Assembly (NCBI GenBank): GCA_029641185.1
Contig: JAPWGK010000008.1
Coordinates: 1,116,001-1,180,000, forward strand
Reading direction: 5' to 3'
DNA: 64,000 nt
DNA from: Pseudofabraea citricarpa
Taxonomy: Eukaryota; Ascomycota; Leotiomycetes; Helotiales; Dermateaceae
Part shown: in pieces, positions 34,663 through 46,420 of the stretch
Numbering within the stretch: position 1 is the first letter of the stretch
How the letters are laid out: every line of letters starts with the position of its first letter
Position numbers and translations under genes: made by a program
The notes under the pieces: generated by a model
Seen by the model: only the letters and a program-made list of their open reading frames with translations
What the model was told of the DNA's origin: nothing
Database searches by the model: none

Positions 34663-35186
34663 GATGGAGTGCAATACAAAGAAAGACCGAGAGATATCCT
34701 GTTTTCTGACTCGAGATCAAACTGGCGATCAGGATTCAAGAACGAGTAGAGTGGTTTCAAGAATGGGGTTTGGAATGATACATACACGTGATTACAGTAT
34801 TCTCCTCTTGATGGGTGAAACTTTGTGAAGTTTCGATGCATGGTACTTTCAAGAATGTGCTTGAGAGACTCTTTGCCTGTTGGTTATGAGCCTTGCTCTG
34901 AAATCAGAATTTTGAGTAGTCCTCACTCGCACGAGAAGTTGAAATCCAGAGGTATAATTAGTACTGAGGAAGTTTTCGCTTTTACTCAGCACCTTTTTTG
35001 ATAGAGTCAAAATAGATGCTTGATATCGCCAAGTTCAGATCTCCAATTCTAGAGCATAGAAAACCTCCCTTTCCTAAAGATATGCATAGATAAATCTCTG
35101 AGAATCATAAGGAACCCGAGTCGAAACACCACAAATACCTAGGTATGTCTCCTTGCTCTTAGCGAGTCGCTCTTTTACCTCAGCCA
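34663..35186. other. Intergenic
   Basis: Promoter of the FAD oxidase and 3' side of the P450. It contains the 12-bp palindrome ATACCTAGGTAT at 35135-35146. No gene seen. Confidence 0.5.
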
Positions 35187-35784
35187 TTAATTCTTCTTCC
35201 CCATATACTGCCCTAGGGTGAACTTAGTCTCCCCCTCATAAACCTGCAGGTTCCTAAGCGCCTGCTCTCCCTCTGTTGCAATCGTATCTCTAATCAACTC
35301 CGTCCTGGGTCGAATACGACATTTGAACGGGTTGGGTCTCATATTCAGACCATTCCTGCATATTTCCATTAGGAGAGACTCCTCTCTACACTCCAGTCCT
35401 CATATGCCAAAAAGGAAAGAGGATGAAACTAACGTGTAATCAAAGATATCAACCGGGATCTCCACGCCCATATCATCCCGTGCCTTCTCAATCCTAAACC
35501 CCCAAAGCAGTCGAGAAATGGTCATGAAGGTCCCCTGCTCAGCGAGTCCTTGACCACTGCACACCCTCCTTCCCCACCCAAACGTCATATAGCCTCGCTC
35601 GTTCGGGAACGGGCGGTTGGAGGGTGAGTCCTTGAGGTAGCGATCGGGGTTAAAGCGGTCTGGGTCTGGGAAGTCGGATTCATTGTGGTGGATGGCCCAG
35701 ACGTTTCCTTGGACCCAGGTATTTTTCGGGATGAACCAGCCCTGTGTTGTTAGTAAGTACACACACGCATATACAAAATGAAAG

Positions 35785-35832
<48 letters not shown>

Positions 35833-37240
35833 AGGAAGGGAAAAGAGGTAGTGAAATCTACTTTATTCAGCAGCAAAAAATACCTCCCAAAAAAACAAAA
35901 ACACTTACTTTATACACATCATCCCGAATCGGCGCATGCGGCTGCCCACCAATAATAGCCACCGAGCGCCAACGAAAGACCTCCTTCACAAAAGCCTTGA
36001 CATACGGCAGGTTCGGCTCATCGTCCATCGACGGGCTCCTGTGCGGTCCCACGACACGATCGAGCTCCTCCCAGGCACGGGGGAGCGTGTCCGGGAAGGC
36101 GCAGCATGCGAGGACGAAGGTAATAAGCGTCGAGCTGGAAGTGTCGCTGCCGGCTCCAAAGAGGTTCCCCGTCAGCGAGGCGATTTCTTCCTTGCGCAGT
36201 TGGTAGGTTGGTGCTTCGTCGAAGAGTTTCCTCGCGTAGCAGGTTGTTTGAGATGGGTTTGTGCTGGTCTTGGGGTTCGTTGCGGCTTCTTCTGCTAGTG
36301 CGTAGTAGAACTGTCCACCGCGGGAGTTCTTACCTCCCAGGCCATGTTTCCAAGGAGCGATTTCAGTAGGGAATTTAGCGAGGACTGTTCAATAAAAGGG
36401 GTCGTTAGCAAGGAAAGAAAGATGATGGCTTTGGTATGAGGATTGAAAACATACAAGGAAACGTCTCCATGAGCATAGGAAAACTCTTGCCTGGCACGTT
36501 CAACTCAGCCGCTCTTTGCATGACCGCCAGCACTTCACTGATGATGGGGTCCTTGGTACTTCCGATCCGTCTGCCAAACCCAATGATGGACACGACGCTC
36601 GCTGCATACCGCTCGAAATGAACTACATACTCTTCTGGGTCCGTCAATAGATTGTACGCAACGACTTTGCTCTCGTCGTTCTGAAATCTGCGGTAGTTCC
36701 GCACCTGCTGCAAACCAACACCGAGATGCGTCAGTTTACGATGCACACGCCAACGAGGTCCGTAGTACATGGATACCAGATTCGTCTGTCCGGGTCCGAG
36801 TTCGCCAAAGACGACCATTCGGGGCCGCGAGGCGTAGATTCCTGCTCGCTTCTCGAGCAGATCTGATGCTGCCCATGCATCACAGATCCACACGGTGGGG
36901 TTTCGTCCAATCCAGAACGTGATTATGGGGGTCTCATACTGTTTTGCTAGCTCTTCGAAATAGATCCATGGCTTGGTGTCTGGCAAGAGATGCGTATTTC
37001 CGATTATTGGGATGGGGAATGGCCCGGGTGGCTGTTGGGGAGTTAATTAACGTGCTGAGCAGCTTAATGGCCGTTACATACCATCCTAAAATGAAGATAT
37101 ATCATATGTGCATAATCAATCACCATTACAACGATTCCAAAAGCGAGAACTGCCAGCAGCGTGGTGGTGGCGCTTATATTCGTGAGTGAAGCCTGGATCT
37201 CCATCCAGACCACAGTCGAAGAAAGAGAGTCGGAAATCAT
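35187..37240 (-). CDS. Cytochrome P450 monooxygenase
   Basis: Five exons: 37240-37082, 37031-36455, 36384-35909, 35741-35434, 35355-35187; 562 aa. Exon 1 codes for the membrane anchor (helix near residues 28-48) and exon 2 opens with the PPGPFPIPIIGN hinge. The I-helix oxygen motif AGSDT is at 323-327, the ExxR motif is KEVFRWRS, and the heme loop FGWGRRVCSG has its Cys ligand at 465. The protein is an ER-bound oxygenase; its style is that of fungal secondary-metabolism P450s (CYP64/O-methylsterigmatocystin oxidoreductase-like), but the family number cannot be fixed. Intron 3 (35742-35908) holds a 45-bp GA repeat. It is divergent to the MFS gene and in tandem with the FAD oxidase, which suggests a shared pathway. 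Confidence 0.93.
35787..35831. repeat. GA microsatellite inside P450 intron
   Basis: About 22 uninterrupted GA units on the plus strand (CT/TC on the coding strand), inside intron 3 of the P450, just upstream of its branch site and acceptor. Length variation could affect splicing. Confidence 0.95.
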
Positions 37241-37737
37241 GGCGAATGATTCCTTCCTTCCCTAGCGATTACAGACTTTATTAATGGAGAGTGCAAGTCC
37301 AGAAATACTTTGAGTTTGTTTCACGGTTGAGGTCATCAGTCGAAGCGAAGCCGCAGCCTAAATTCGATTTCGCAGGTCGACATGCAGAGGACTGATCGGC
37401 TTCTTGTACTTCCACTTGTTGAACTACCGATTCTTCAATACATGGTTACATTATGTGGGGCTTTTACTTATCATTGATGGGCAGAGGGCGGGAGTATATA
37501 TCCTGTCGCTTACCCCGCACCACGATTCCCCAGATTCGCGACCCCACATATCCACAGCGTTGAGGAACTGAGTGGGATCCAATGCAGCTGAGAAGATTTG
37601 ATTTATAAGTAACGTCGTTCAGACTTGAAAAGGTTGTATCTTAATACTTGGTTGGTGACGCTTAACCATCATTTAATCGCAGAGTTAAACGACAAAGGTT
37701 CGGTGGAATATATTGAAATAATTTACCTTTCAGAGAT
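37241..37737. promoter_or_regulatory. Divergent promoter, P450 / MFS transporter
   Basis: 497 bp between the two start codons. No motif stands out. The arrangement allows shared control of the oxygenase and the transporter. Confidence 0.45.
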
Positions 37738-39492
37738 ATGCCGCAGCAACTCACTATCCCCGAAACTTCATTATGGATGAACCGAAAGTGTTTGTTGATG
37801 TGTTGCATAGTAGCAACAGCGAACATGCAATATGGGTTTGACAGCGCGGCCGTAGGATCTCTTCAAGCGATGCCAGGATTTCTGGCAGTATTTGGATATC
37901 CAGATCCAACAAACCCACTTGGGTACGGTCTTGACGTATGTAGAGAATTGCCCACCTTCAAATAGATCTCTAAAATGATGAGCAGGGTACAGTACAGCAG
38001 CTCATAACGTCGCTACTGACTCTGGGGTCATTTCTCTCCTCGCTCGTGGCTGGAATCTTTAGTTCTTTCATGGGTAGAAAACAAGCTCTATGGATAGCAT
38101 GTCTACTAAATGCTGTAGCCTGTGCTATCATGATTGCCACAGAAAATAAAGGCGTCCTATATTTCGGCCGTCTTCTCCTTGGCTTTGCGAACGGCTTCTT
38201 TGTTACGTTTTCCAATATCTACACTGCCGAGGCAGCACCAGCTCATCTTCGTGGTGTTATGGTGGCGCTTTTTGCTTACTGGGTCAACATTGGCTCCATC
38301 ATTGGAGCAATTGTGGTTAATTATACTCGGGTGCATCTTGACAAATCTTCTTACCAGATTCCACTTGGTTGTTTGTATATTGTCCCAACACTGTTGAGTA
38401 TCGGGTTGCTCTTCGTTCCAGAGAGCCCGAGGTGGCTTCTCCACAAGGGTCGCGATCAGAAAGCCAGAGTAGCATTGGAGAAATTGAGGGGAAATTCAAT
38501 GCAGCAAGAGTACCTCGAACTTGAGTGGGCGGAAATGGTTAGGGGTGTCGAGGAAGAGAAAAGCATGGCAAAGAGTATCGGCTTCTTGGACATGTTTCGA
38601 GGTAAGGTCATATCAACCTACTGTTGAGAAGAAATCTTGACCAGCATTTTTAGGTGTTGATCTTCGCCGAACATTGCTTTGTTATGCCATGATAGGATGT
38701 CAGACGGCATCTGGCATCTGGTTTCTCATAGCCTACCAGACTTATTTCCTCGCCCTTGCCGGCATCAGCAAGAGTTTTGAGTTCTCCATCATGAATACCT
38801 GTCTTGGATTCGTCGGTGTGAATATTGGGATGTATCTCATCCGGCACGTATTTGGTCGTCGATCCATCCTCATGATTGGAGCCACCGGTTGTGGACTCTG
38901 CCAGCTCGCTTCTGCTATCGGCTATACTGTGAAGCCTGGAGCTGAGAGTTCGGGCAAAGTACTGGTAGCATTCACAGCCATCTTTTACATCTTTTATAAT
39001 GGATGTGTTGGTGCTGCTAGCTATCCCGTTGCTACCGAGCTGGTGAGCTCTCGTCTTAGGGCCTGGACAGTAGGCACTGCTACTTCTTTGGGTTATCTGC
39101 TGGCGTGGCTCGTGGGGTTTTGCACTCCCTACTTTATCAATCCTACTGAAATGAACTGGGTGAGTCTGGTTAGTGGTGTAAGGGTATCAAAATTTAGCTA
39201 ATAACACCAGGGGCCGAAATATGGCTACATCTGGGCGGGTTCGAATGCGCTCTGCGTCGCGTTCTTCTACTTCCTCATGCCAGAGATGAAAGGCAGGTCT
39301 TTGGAGGAACTTGACGAAATCTTCGCGGCAAGAACACCAGTTAGGAAGTTCAAGGATTTCCAGTGTACCATCAAGGATGAGGCCGCCTTTGATATGAGGG
39401 AGAAATCGGGAATTCGCCTGGAGAAGAGCGATACGACACCTGATGTTCAGCATGTTGAAGGTGTTGATCGTCCAATTGAGATTAGGGCTTAA
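37738..39492 (+). CDS. MFS sugar-porter family transporter
   Basis: Four exons: 37738-37935, 37986-38601, 38654-39159, 39211-39492; 533 aa with 12 expected membrane helices. Sugar-porter marks: MGRKQALW in loop 2-3, GRLLLGFANGF with AEAAPAHLRG, PESPRWLLHKGR after helix 6, and PEMKGRSLEELDEIF after helix 12. The fungal members closest in style take up maltose, other alpha-glucosides or related sugars at the plasma membrane; specificity cannot be read here. The C-terminal tail of about 60 residues is acidic and cytosolic. Divergent to the P450, so it could instead move a product or precursor of that pathway. Confidence 0.92.
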
Positions 39493-40388
39493 GGTCTGCA
39501 ATTCCATGTTGCGGGGGGACAGGAGAGTAGCGATACACAGTTGAAGGCGACCGTCATCTTGTCCATACTGAGTGCCGCTGAAGTCATATTCTCTGTTAGT
39601 TCCTGTTAGCTTCTACCTCAATTGACAGGGTAAATACAGAGAATAGCCAAGTATGAAACAGGGCGAAAACAAGACATCAGCCAGATCCTTGCACCCTTTG
39701 CAAGTGGCCAACTCGAGTAGAATGATGATTGAACGAAGATTAGGCAATAGAGTCGTGGTCTTCGAACCCGGATAAGAGACATGGAGATCATAATACACCC
39801 TTTTAAGCTGCAAGGGGCATTAGAGGACAGAGATAGAAATGGCCAGAAGTCTTGCAAGGACAGAGGACACTCTGTAGGCAACTGAATAGCATCGAACAAT
39901 GACTGGGTGTGAAGGGCTCATCGTACTTGTGATAACTGCTCGTCGTGATTGATGTGATGTGATTAATGTGACTGTGTTGTGTTGCTGGAGAATGCATCTT
40001 AGCTTTCGGCCCTGATCGGATAGGCATTAGAGCAGCAGCAGCAGCTTCCATAATGTTGCACGTCTGGCATCATGCCCCAGGCAAACTTTTGGGCGACATG
40101 CAGATTTGAGGTGAAGGAAGCCCTTGATCTGAGGCAGACAGACAGCAGCGTTGAATCTAATGTTAGAGTGCCCAGAGCCCAACTCTCATCCCCAGCTGCC
40201 GGCCGGAAAGCCTAGACCCCCTAAATCTCCGGCGCTGACACTGACATCACATGTACTCTGACTGTGCCGTAGTTGACCCCCCAAGAAAAAAGTTCGCGTT
40301 TGCACTTTTCGAAACGCGTCCATCTCAATCAATACACAGTATCCAACAGCCAGCCTCCTCTTCCCTCCCCTCCTGCAAACAATCCAAC
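39493..40388. other. Intergenic
   Basis: 3' side of the MFS gene and promoter/leader of PTH2. No gene seen on either strand. Confidence 0.5.
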
Positions 40389-41111
40389 ATGGCCGATACT
40401 CGAGCTCCCCCTACGGCGCTGGCTCTGGTCATCAGCACCGCCATCATCGCAGGTCTCACCGGCTACATGATTGGCGTTGCTTCGTCTCTCGGATTCCTGC
40501 CCATTCCCTTCATGCCCAAAGCACCCGTCGTGCGTGGTATTGCGAACTATGACGACGAGTCGGAAAGCGAGGAGGAGGATATCGATGAGGCTATTCTCGA
40601 CCATGCGCCCAACTGGGCCAATGGGCTGGAGGCCGACAAGAAGGACGGATTGAAGGCTGAGCAGAAGGCACCCGTACCCGAGAAGCCTTCGTTTGAAGAT
40701 AGCAGTGAAGAGTGCAAACTGGTCCTGGTTGTGCGAACCGACCTGGGAATGACCAAAGGTATATCTGCTTGCGCCCTCAAACCAGTGAATGCTGACGAGA
40801 TAGGTAAAATCGCGGCTCAATGTGGACATGCGACGCTCGCATGCTACAAGAACTTCCTCCGCAACAACACAAAATCCCCTATTCTCCGACGCTGGGAGCG
40901 CCAAGGGCAGATGAAGGTGGCGCTACAAGTCAAGAGCGAGGAGGAGTTGGAGACGTTGCAGGCACAGGCCATCAGCTTGGGCGTGGTTGCGGAAGTGATT
41001 GCTGATGCCGGACGGACCCAGATTGCGAGCGGGAGCCATACTGTACTGGGCATTGGGCCCGCACCGAAGAGCGTGATCGATAAGATCACCGGGAATCTGA
41101 AGTTGTTGTAA
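40389..41111 (+). CDS. PTH2: Peptidyl-tRNA hydrolase 2 (Pth2)
   Basis: Two exons, 40389-40758 and 40804-41111, phase 1; 225 aa. Residues 9-31 form an N-terminal membrane helix, as in yeast and human Pth2, which places it on the mitochondrial outer membrane or in the ER. An acidic linker (ESESEEEDIDE) follows, then the catalytic domain: VVRTDLGMTKGKIAAQCGHATLACYK, with the conserved Lys and QCGHA. The domain ends with DAGRTQIASGSHTVLGIGP, also family-typical. It frees tRNA from dropped-off peptidyl-tRNA. The 45-nt intron is a multiple of three with no stop; only its removal restores the T-K-G-K-I-A motif. Confidence 0.95.
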   Translation: MADTRAPPTALALVISTAIIAGLTGYMIGVASSLGFLPIPFMPKAPVVRGIANYDDESESEEEDIDEAILDHAPNWANGLEADKKDGLKAEQKAPVPEKPSFEDSSEECKLVLVVRTDLGMTKGISACALKPVNADEIGKIAAQCGHATLACYKNFLRNNTKSPILRRWERQGQMKVALQVKSEEELETLQAQAISLGVVAEVIADAGRTQIASGSHTVLGIGPAPKSVIDKITGNLKLL

Positions 41112-41734
41112 GACAGATAATACATGAGCATTGCAAGGCGTTGGGGCAGGGCATATAGCGGAGGCAGGGAGTCTTCGAGGTCCTGCACTCGGAAAGCAGC
41201 AAGGGCTTGCTTCAACTCATTATATATCATCTCCAGTCGTCTTGTCTTGTTCCCGCAATTGGTTTCTTGTATGCTGCTTTGGCATTTTATATCTACGTCC
41301 CGGATGGCCGGATAGGGAGAGAATCTAGCTCAAACTGCTGGTGAGAACAAACGGTTTACTTGAACCAGCTCAGTGGCTGGGAATTGGCAGTGGTCAATAC
41401 CTACTGGCTAAAGCTAAGTTGAATGTCTCGGTAGCCAGCAAGAGGCTTGGGCAGAGATACAACAACATTGGCTATCATCTACAAAGGGATATTGATTAAT
41501 TATGATTGGGACAGTGAAGTTACTGATTGTGGTGCGAGGGGTCGAATGTCTCAGGTTGTGGCATCTGCTCTTTCCCTTCTTTCCTGGCGAAGAACGGCTA
41601 GATGCAGCTATCGACGATATCGTGTCACCTTCGCCCCAAACCCTCTTTTCTTGTATTCAACCCACTGCACACACTTCAATGGATATACTTCCTTCATCCT
41701 CATCTAGGTATCTTTGTTCGCACCAACATATGTA
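41112..41734. other. Intergenic
   Basis: Between two genes on the plus strand; promoter and leader of the glycosyltransferase. No gene seen. Confidence 0.5.
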
Positions 41735-43246
41735 ATGCTGCCAGCTACAGCTCCGGATCCCACATGGGGAAACCATGCATACCCAAGAGACCCGGTCAGA
41801 CGCCTATTCACATACCAGCTTCGGCGATATATCAAGCTCGCATGCACTGTTGCCGGCTTGGTCGTGCTTCTGTGCTGGTTTTTCCTCCCAAGCTTCTCAG
41901 ACACCTTGGTATCTCTTGGCAATATCCGTCATCCTCCTTCAACTCAGCAACTCAACCTTTCCCATCTCGCCAAGCATATCTTCTCGCCCAAATTCACTTA
42001 CTCCCGCCGTGTAATTCGAACCAAGAAAGACAGGAAGACACGACGAAAGTCACTTACTCACATCAATGAGACGCTATATGCCCCCTCACAATTCGCTGTT
42101 GTACATGCAGAAAACCTCACCCACGTGTCTGTCTCTTCACTCCCGCCCATGACACTTTCCATCCCGTCGCCCCAGAAGAGATCGCGGCCCCCCTCTATAG
42201 ACGACACGGCTAGCATCTCGATAGGAGTGGCCACCTCACTCCGTCGACTGAACGAATCTATCGAGCACTGGACTCACTGGCTACCAGGTACCGGGGCATA
42301 TCTCCACCTTCTCGTTCCACCAGATGCACATGAAAACATAACAGCAACCGAGCAGAGACTACAAGACTTGGGCATAAACGCAAATATAACCACCTCCAAG
42401 CTACCGTATCCGCACGCATACTTCTCTATCCTCAAGCACTTGTACGAGAACCGAAAGAAGGAGACTCGATGGATAGCCGTGTTCGACGATGACACTTTCG
42501 TGCCCTCTCTTCAGGACTTGGTAACTCACTTGAACCGTAATTACGACGCGAAGACCAAGAAGCTAGTCGGTGCCTTATCCGATAGCACGGTTCAGATCAA
42601 CAGCTGGGGTATCATCACGTATGGGGGAGGTGGAATCTTTCTATCAGTCCCACTCGCAGCATACCTCACGTCCCCGAAGGTATTTGAGGCGTGCATGGAA
42701 AACGGGGCCGGGCAAGGCGACAGGATCCTGAACGACTGTCTGTACAACTGGAGCGAAGTGCGACCGATCTTCGATTCATCGCTGCATCAGATGGATGTCA
42801 AAGGCGACGCGTCGGGCTACTTCGAGAGCGGCCGCAAGATGCTGACGATCCACCACTGGAAGAGCGCTGACTTCTACCAGCTCAACATGCCAGACGTGGC
42901 CAAGATCGCCCAGGTCTGCGGCGACGACGGCATCCTAATGCGCTTCCAGTTCGCCGACGGCGTCGTGCTCAGCAACGGCTACTCGATCGCCGAGTATGGC
43001 TCCCGCGTGGACGAGGTCGACTTTGACGCGGTCGAGATGACGTGGTGGGGTGATCGCAGTCAGTATATCCATCAGATCGGACCCCTCAGAGACCGGATGC
43101 CTAGCTACCAGAAGAAATCTTTTCGCATGGTCGAGACGACGGTCATGAAGGGCGTGGGTGTCTTGCAGACGTATCTCTTCAGGCCCTTGCCTGAAGAGGA
43201 TCCGGCTGATGATTCGATCGTGGAATTGATGTGGTTGTTTGATTAG
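41735..43246 (+). CDS. GT31 (Fringe-like) type II membrane glycosyltransferase
   Basis: Intronless, 503 aa. The ATG at 41735 is chosen; earlier codons in frame include only a TTG start. A short cytosolic tail and one membrane helix (about 33-54) give a type II Golgi topology. The lumenal domain has SISIGVATSLRRL, WIAVFDDDTFVPSL (the DDD nucleotide-sugar/Mn2+ motif), YGGGGIFLSVPLA and GQGDRILNDC, as in fungal GT31/DUF604 proteins. It should add a hexose (often galactose) to a protein or lipid glycan; acceptor unknown. Several N-x-S/T sites lie in the stem. GC content rises strongly in the second half of the gene. Confidence 0.87.
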   Translation: MLPATAPDPTWGNHAYPRDPVRRLFTYQLRRYIKLACTVAGLVVLLCWFFLPSFSDTLVSLGNIRHPPSTQQLNLSHLAKHIFSPKFTYSRRVIRTKKDRKTRRKSLTHINETLYAPSQFAVVHAENLTHVSVSSLPPMTLSIPSPQKRSRPPSIDDTASISIGVATSLRRLNESIEHWTHWLPGTGAYLHLLVPPDAHENITATEQRLQDLGINANITTSKLPYPHAYFSILKHLYENRKKETRWIAVFDDDTFVPSLQDLVTHLNRNYDAKTKKLVGALSDSTVQINSWGIITYGGGGIFLSVPLAAYLTSPKVFEACMENGAGQGDRILNDCLYNWSEVRPIFDSSLHQMDVKGDASGYFESGRKMLTIHHWKSADFYQLNMPDVAKIAQVCGDDGILMRFQFADGVVLSNGYSIAEYGSRVDEVDFDAVEMTWWGDRSQYIHQIGPLRDRMPSYQKKSFRMVETTVMKGVGVLQTYLFRPLPEEDPADDSIVELMWLFD

Positions 43247-44450
43247 ATGGATGGACGGGTCGGTTTTGTTGGTTTGTTTGGGTCTATGAGGTTTGAATGG
43301 ATGGATGGATGGAGTTTGCTTGCTAGCCATGTGTTTGGCTTATGAGCTGCTTAGGTTAACGCAGGCAGGCACTTAGATAGCTTATGGGAAATGTTATAAT
43401 ATTGTACTGGATTTGGTTTGGTTGGGCTTTGGTCGGTGATTTTTGATATCAATGAGCAGGATTGTTGGAAGTATCGCAGCCTCCATGGCTCCTCATCGTC
43501 CTCTCAACCACCACTCCACCACCAAGATTTATGGCTTTTCTACCTGTTGAGCCGTTCGAGAGATAAAGAGAGAGAGGTGCAGCTAAGGTCTGATTGATGC
43601 CTAATTTACTTCTTATACTCTCTCTACCCTTCACATCGCTTCCCTCGATTCTCTTTTCTCGTTTTTTCGCCCTTTTGGTTTGGAAGGTAGTGGGAGAGGC
43701 TGTTCCGTACCCTTTCTTTTTTCCTGCTTTCTTCTTTTATAACATGTTTTTGGTTCTAGTCCTGGCTGGATTTCGGGGCGCAGGGAATAGACGAGACGAG
43801 AAGTGAAGTGAAGGGAATGAGGGGATGAGATTAGCAATTGGGATTTCGAGAGGAAGGGAATTCTCGCGTGCCTCCTAATCCTAACCACCATCCCACTCGT
43901 CCCCAGAAGAACGAAAACGAAAACAAAAACAGGAAGCAGTTGCAATAGAATACCCCGAAAAGAGAAAAAGAAAACCATCACGTGTTAGAGCGGCCTTCGA
44001 ATCTCGGCAACGTGATTGGTTGCTTGGCAGGGCAGGATAGCCAAAAATCCTTACGAAATACGGCGTGTGCATCCCTCGATCCTGCAGCGGAATACATACC
44101 TGCACAAGAAATCCAGAACAGGATTAATACTGAAACCTAAGGATTGCGCCCTTTAATTTTTATGCCCTCTGCCTGAGAGATTAGTGAACAACGAACGGGG
44201 TTTGTAGGGATGGAGGTGCTTATAAGAAGTGTAAGAATGGCACAGGCTTTTCCCCCTCTCGATATCATCATATTTTTTTTTTGATATCACGTTCATTCGT
44301 TTACCTAGTCGGTCTCTTGCGCCTTTCAAGTCACCTTCAGACACCCCTCTCTAGTCACTTTCGTTTTACCTGTTTATCTGTTTATCTGTTTATCTGTTTA
44401 TCCTCTCGCTCAATCAATCAATCACCCTCGCGACAAATAAATAAAAAATC
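43247..44450. other. Intergenic with short repeats
   Basis: No gene seen. A GGAT run lies at 43297-43313. Pyrimidine-rich leader near 44280-44450 precedes the secreted protein. Confidence 0.5.
44371..44402. repeat. TGTTTATC tandem repeat, four copies
   Basis: Four exact 8-bp units in the leader of the secreted-protein gene, 48 bp before its ATG. Confidence 0.9.
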
Positions 44451-45041
44451 ATGTCGTCTTCTCTCTTCAAAACCCTCTTCCTTCTCGCTCTCTCCACCCC
44501 TCTCATCCTCGCCTCGCCCACTCCTGCTCCAACGCGTGCATCCGATCTCTCGTCGCGCTGCTACCAAGGCGACGGAACGCCGACGGCGCCGGAACCACCT
44601 AAGATCAGTATCACGCTCTGCACGGATCCCGAGTTCGAAGGGGAGTGTTTGTATCTTGATGGCTTGGTTGCTGATGCTTGCAGTAAGTCCTTATTCTTTT
44701 TTTGGTTGCCAAGCTTGATTTAGAGATAGAGCAATGCTAATGACATATCCGCGTAGACAACCTTCCAGCGGCATTCAATGATGCCATCACGTCGGTTTTT
44801 AACGAGGGCAACCCTTGCAAATTCTTCCCGTATGTTTCTTCTTCTTCTTCTTCTTCTTCTTCATTTAGGAGGGTTGTAGCTTGATCGTAGGCTAACAGAG
44901 CAAAATTTCAGAGACCCGGATTGTATGGGAATACCATATGAGCGTGACGTTACGCATATTGATCTCGCCATGGAGAACTTCAATGATATCATTTCTTCGT
45001 ATAGTTGTGTGCTGAGAGAGGAGACGCCTGTTAAGTGCTAG
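44451..45041 (+). CDS. Small secreted cysteine-rich protein
   Basis: Three exons: 44451-44682, 44757-44829, 44912-45041; 144 aa, phases 1 and 2. Residues 1-21 are a clear signal peptide (FKTLFLLALSTPLILA), followed by a Pro/Thr stretch. The mature part has eight Cys (RCYQ, TLCTD, GECLY, DAC, NPCK, DPDC, YSC, VKC), an even number that fits four disulfides. No enzyme motif. Size, Cys count and signal fit a small secreted protein of the effector-candidate or surface class common in plant-associated fungi; no function can be assigned. The second intron is mostly a TTC repeat. Splice phases and the closing Cys support the model. Confidence 0.82.
44836..44863. repeat. TTC microsatellite in intron
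   Basis: About nine TTC units directly after the donor of the second intron of the small secreted protein gene. Confidence 0.9.
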
Positions 45042-46420
45042 ATTGGTTTTTGCGGGGTTGGGAATCTGGGGCTTAGAGGGGTGTTTGGTCGGTTGGGATA
45101 TAGCAGAACTGTTTCATAGAACGGTGTTAGGGGTCTTATAGATGGATGGGATATGGCGTAAATCAAATAACGTATTGTTTTCTTTTTGATCTTTTGAGCC
45201 GCTCCATCTATGGTGCGTGTGCTCTTCGCTAAATGACAATTTGTTGCTAGTGTTTAGTCTAAGAGGACTTCAAGACGATTACTAAATATAAACTTTCTAC
45301 AGTATTTGGAAAGGGGTTGGATTAATAAACATGTTAGGATCTAAGGTGGCTAGGTACGCTACTGTACCAACTCCCTTCGCCTCTTCCCTCCCCGTCGCTT
45401 ACCGTACCGCTATCCGAGAATACGATCCGCGAAACATTATCATCTCAGGATATGCAATATCTGTTTCTGCGCAAGCACAGTGCGCACACACCCGAGTTTT
45501 CATGATTTGTCCATCATCCGACTGAGGGTTTAAGTTCAAGTTGTTAGCGTATCAGGTTCTCGTCGTGCAATATGGAATCTTTATTTGTCGATGTTTGCCG
45601 TACTACACTCGTACGTCGTTTGTGTTTCGCTCGGCTGGCACCAATTCCGGCGACGGGATTGTGTATGTGATTGGACAAATGGGATAGATGAAGAAAATGG
45701 AGAAGACTGATGACGCAGGTAAGGCACGCGTCTTTTCTTTTGCTTCTTCTTTCTTACGGAGAAACTGCACCAAACTCTATACGAGCCTGGTACGAGAAAG
45801 CGATCGGATCAACTGACAAGCGACGAGAAACATGCGAGCGCTAGACTGGTTTAAGTCCAAGTCGTGCACAAGGTGGCGGTACGTCGTATAGCAGAATTGC
45901 TTATTGGTAATGTTGCTCTTTCAGCCACAGCCGTGTGCCCTTTATGTACGGAGTACAGTATTCGAGTGGGCTGAGTTACTCTGACAAGAGAGAGAGGGAC
46001 ATATAGAATCCCCGGTACCCCGGCTCAGATTTGTTCTTCACTGTACAAGCAACATATCTCTTATTATCCGTGTACTTCTTTTGCCTATTTGGTCATTGTG
46101 GCTGCTTTTTTGTATTGGCTTGTTGTCAACACCGTCCTTTTTAATATGGCATAAAGTGCAACTTGGAGTAGATTCACAATTTGCATCTGCATCTTTCTCC
46201 GTTTCACCAATACCCCAGTTTCGAAACTTCGGTCCCACGTCGAAGATCCTAGGCCTAGGGCCCGCGGTGTCCGGATCCGATCGTCTGGGTGGATGAGCTT
46301 GTCTTCTACATATCTACCATAGCTTACCTCGGCCGTACCCTTATGTCAGAGCTCTCTATCAATCTTTTCCACTCCATCAGAATCCCAATACATTTCGAGA
46401 CGACAATAACTATACACATA
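45042..46420. other. Intergenic
   Basis: Between two plus-strand genes. Holds the motif TGTACGGAGTACA at 45946-45958 and a run of small palindromes (CCTAGGCCTAGG, GGGCCC) at 46247-46263. The P450 leader follows. No gene seen. Confidence 0.5.

Noticed and set aside
39750..39785. GGGTTCGAA (minus strand) resembling a tRNA T-arm
   Set aside because: Flanking bases do not form a T-stem, and no D-arm or anticodon arm is present at tRNA spacing.
40251..41111. Intronless reading of PTH2 starting at 40251
   Set aside because: It would insert 15 residues into the conserved TKGKIAAQC motif and use an ATG ahead of an untypical leader; the spliced form from 40389 fits the family.
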